A stretch of DNA of 64,000 nt from Ottelia alismoides (Eukaryota; Streptophyta; Magnoliopsida; Alismatales; Hydrocharitaceae). The notes below the pieces were generated by a model. The model saw only the letters and a list, made by a program, of their open reading frames with translations. It was not told the origin of the DNA and did no database searches. A program made the translations under genes and the position numbers. The stretch covers positions 1-64,000 of the forward strand of contig JAZKJV010009632.1 of assembly GCA_037367405.1 (NCBI GenBank), read 5' to 3'. Positions 61,901 to 64,000 of this stretch are shown here, piece after piece. Numbering within the stretch: the first letter of the stretch is position 1; each line of letters starts with the position of its first letter.

Positions 61901-62851
61901 ATCTCCCCCACAATACCGGTGCGTAGGGTACTGGCGATCCGCTCCCAGGATGCGACGGCTCACGATAGTCGTCGGCGCACACCAACGGGATCGTCCTCGA
62001 TTGTACCTCAGAGAACTGCAGCCGAGAGAGGAAGAGGAAGACGTTCGTCCGTGAGAGGAAGAACCAGAGAGAGAGAGACGGCAGAAAGAGTTTTGCTTTC
62101 TTGTATACTTTTATCTTATTTATCATCATTATCTCCTTTGCTTTAAAAAAAGATTTTCTTTACGTTCAAAAAATGATGCAATCTCTAAGATATATTAGGA
62201 AAACATTCAGAAGAGGTGGACGCAGTGGAGAATCTAAGGCACGACCCACCCGTTATTGGTAGGAGAAGCCTCAACTCCATCCAGTGGTATTTATTCATGT
62301 TTTCTCTCCATCTCTTGTATTTATCTATTTATCGATTAACAAAGATATAAAAATATAGTTTGATAAATTGTTTTGTCAAGGGATAGTTTGTTGTTAAAAA
62401 GATTACCAATGCATATATTAAACAGTAAATCATCGGATCCAAATGAATTAACAGAGAAACAACACCGAATAAGATTATATTAATCGCATGTTTCCCAATC
62501 ATTATCCGATTATAAAATGCAACCATGAACTGATTAAAAGAATAGAAACATAAATAAGGGAATGATCCAGAAAGGGCAAAGTAATAAACATATTGCGACA
62601 AACAAAATGAAATAAAGATTAGATTAGAAGTCACCGAAGCGTCCATGAAATGGACTGTCCTTAGAGAAGATATCGCCCCCACAATACCGGTGCGTAGGGT
62701 ACTGGCGATCCGCTTCCAGGATGCGACGGCTCACGATAGTCGTCGGCGCACACCAACGGGATCGTCCTCGATTGTACCTCAGAGAACTGCAGCCGAGAGA
62801 GGAAGAGGAAGACGTTCGTCCGTGAGAGGAAGAACCAAAGAGAGAGAGACG
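55915..62851. repeat. tandem array of nine nearly identical 771-bp units
   Basis: Units, counted from GCAGAAAGAGTTTTGC: 55915-56685, 56686-57456, 57457-58227, 58228-59000, 59001-59767, 59768-60538, 60539-61309, 61310-62080, 62081-62851. Seven are exactly 771 bp; units 4 and 5 are 773 and 767 because of small indels in an AG-run and elsewhere. Units 2-9 differ by only a few bases each. Unit 1 is more diverged, as expected at an array edge. Each unit has an AT-rich part of about 600 bp and a GC- and CpG-rich part of about 170 bp ending in a purine run (minus strand: CT-run). Open frames recur in every unit (a 117-codon hydrophobic frame and a 79-codon frame on minus, a 75-codon frame on plus), but none shows a domain I know. 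Near-identity of copies means their conservation is no proof of coding. Confidence 0.97.
58771..58962 (-). other. 63-codon frame in unit 4 with a newly made ATG (product unknown)
   Basis: In the GC-rich part the minus strand has an open frame beginning with a Ser run and ending GRFGDF before a stop. In the other units I inspected, the first codon is ACG; in unit 4 a single base change makes it ATG, just after a CT-run like a plant 5'UTR. I do not recognise the peptide. It may be an exon fragment of an unknown gene, or chance. Confidence 0.2.
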
Positions 62852-63813
62852 GCGTGAGAGGTTATCTAATTAATTTAATCAATCAGCCAAGTGAAACCCG
62901 CAGCAAAAGTATCGAGGTCCGAGATCCGAATTGACTCTCCCGAGCCAGAGACAGAGCGGAGCGGAGCGGAGCGGCGCGCGCGCATGCGTGTGTGGTCCTC
63001 CATTCCTCCTCTCTACTATTGCTACAAGAGCTTTGGGTGTGGACTCATATATAAGTCCACCAAAAGTTTAGATCCCTAAGGTATGGTACTAAACTTCCAC
63101 CCAAACTCAACATGTTTCAAATTTGGGAATTCCCAACTTTCCCTCCAAACATTTGGTTTCCTAATTGAAACCAAATTAATACCAATTGTAATTAATAGGT
63201 TTTCCAATTAAAACCTATCTACAATTTTAATACAATTATAGTTCTTGCTCATTAATTTGTTTAAGGGTTGTGTAATCTGTGTTGGACCCTGAATCTTATC
63301 CAACAAAACACCCCTCATTTATTCCTGATGAAGGCAGCAGAAATTTGCTTTTCGATCAATGTTCCAGCTTTTTAGGATATTATTTCTTCCTAATAGACAG
63401 AAGTAGTACTAGACTAATGAATATGTGTTAGAGGAAGTTGTGTACGTAAATAATCCTTTCCTATAGTTCAGGTTAGCCTCTCCATGTCAATTAGCTTGGA
63501 TGTTGAAATTGCGGATGTGCTCAAGACAACCCTCTTGGGTTCCTTACTGCATAACTGTTGGTTTTATCTTATATTATATGACGTTGTTTGTATATTATTG
63601 CGTTGTCATTAGATACTGTCTACTGAATGTGCGCTCTTGAGAGCTGAAATTGTTGTCTTTTACTCTTCCCAGAATAACTCTGCTAATATGTGCAGCTATG
63701 GTATTGGTGGGAACTTTCCTTCATTTTTCTTTAGTTTGATTTTGAAGGTCCTATTAATCCTTGCAGATGAACGTTGGCCTTCTTTTGTCCTTGTCTTGAC
63801 CTTATACGTGTAG
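62852..63813. other. right flank of the array, no gene recognised
   Basis: It begins with a GC-rich patch (ggagcggagcggagcgg, then gcgcgcgcgc at about 62973-62983). From 63040 it turns AT-rich with 'attaataccaattgtaattaa'-type phrases reminiscent of a small LTR, but no second copy is present in the window. Confidence 0.4.
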
Positions 63814-63957
63814 GAAGATGATCAAGATTGAAGATTATAATAATAATATTTTTCTGTCATATGTAATATAAAATATTTACATATTGAAGATGATCAAGAT
63901 TGAATATTATAATATTATCTTTGTATCATATTTAATATAAAATCTTTACATATTGCA
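63814..63957. repeat. two tandem copies of 72 bp
   Basis: GAAGATGATCAAGATTGA starts at 63814 and 63886. Both are followed by 'attataat', '.tatgtaatataaaat.tttacatatt'-like sequence. The copies differ by several bases. Confidence 0.85.
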
Positions 63958-64000
63958 ATCGGAGAGAAGATTAGTGTAACATTCAAATCAGAATGTATTG

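Noticed and set aside
56163..62682. The repeated 117-codon hydrophobic minus-strand frame of the 771-bp units as a membrane protein gene family
   Set aside because: Units 2-9 are too alike for the open frame to be evidence of selection; the AT-rich sequence naturally gives hydrophobic codons; no known protein is recognised.

Overview
The window is nuclear DNA from a flowering plant with a large, transposon-rich genome. The evidence is one host gene with GT-AG introns and a chloroplast transit peptide, surrounded by nested plant transposable elements: Mutator-like (MULE), hAT-like, Tourist-like MITEs, RTE and L1 LINEs, SINEs, Ty1/copia, Ty3/gypsy, a non-autonomous LTR element and a TRIM. I cannot name the species. 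I see no rRNA, intact tRNA, CRISPR array or bacterial-type operon.

Host gene: the one gene I consider functional is a plastid 3-oxoacyl-[acyl-carrier-protein] reductase (FabG/KAR, type II fatty acid synthesis) on the minus strand, from the ATG at 32409 to the TAG at 17995. I rebuilt 11 exons by hand. Their lengths sum to 963 nt, giving 320 codons plus a stop, with every junction in frame and no internal stop. The exons are spread over 14.4 kb because introns 3 and 7 are swollen. Intron 3 (6.8 kb) contains a whole 5.4-kb L1 LINE in antisense, a 242-bp MULE MITE and a SINE.

Layout: 1-1490 is AT-rich and probably retroelement-derived. At 1500-2792 lies a Pack-MULE (9-bp target duplication, TSD) carrying a piece of a G-type lectin receptor kinase gene. 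At 2812-7657 lies a hAT-like element split by a 3.8-kb solo LTR and a 262-bp MULE MITE. 8271-11571 is a broken RTE LINE with an 18-bp TSD. 11.7-13.0 kb is a copia remnant, 13.3-13.9 kb a TRIM, 14.0-15.3 kb a candidate MULE, 15.3 kb a short SINE, and 15985-17299 a hAT-like element with internal 197-bp repeats. 17995-32409 is the KAR gene. 33217-34680 is a 5'-truncated L1 copy whose ORF is still open. 34715-43815 is a pair of related MITEs, the first split by an 8.35-kb LTR element with no coding capacity. 44800-48924 is a deleted Ty3/gypsy element, 49.1-50.6 kb a copia remnant, 52706-53484 a hAT-like element and 54339-54697 a foldback MITE. 55915-62851 is an array of nine nearly identical 771-bp units.

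Nothing here looks like a new multi-gene system. The items most worth a second look are the 771-bp array, the Pack-MULE with the lectin-kinase fragment, the SINE that shares its ends with the RTE LINE, and the element-within-element nests whose order can be read from target-site duplications.
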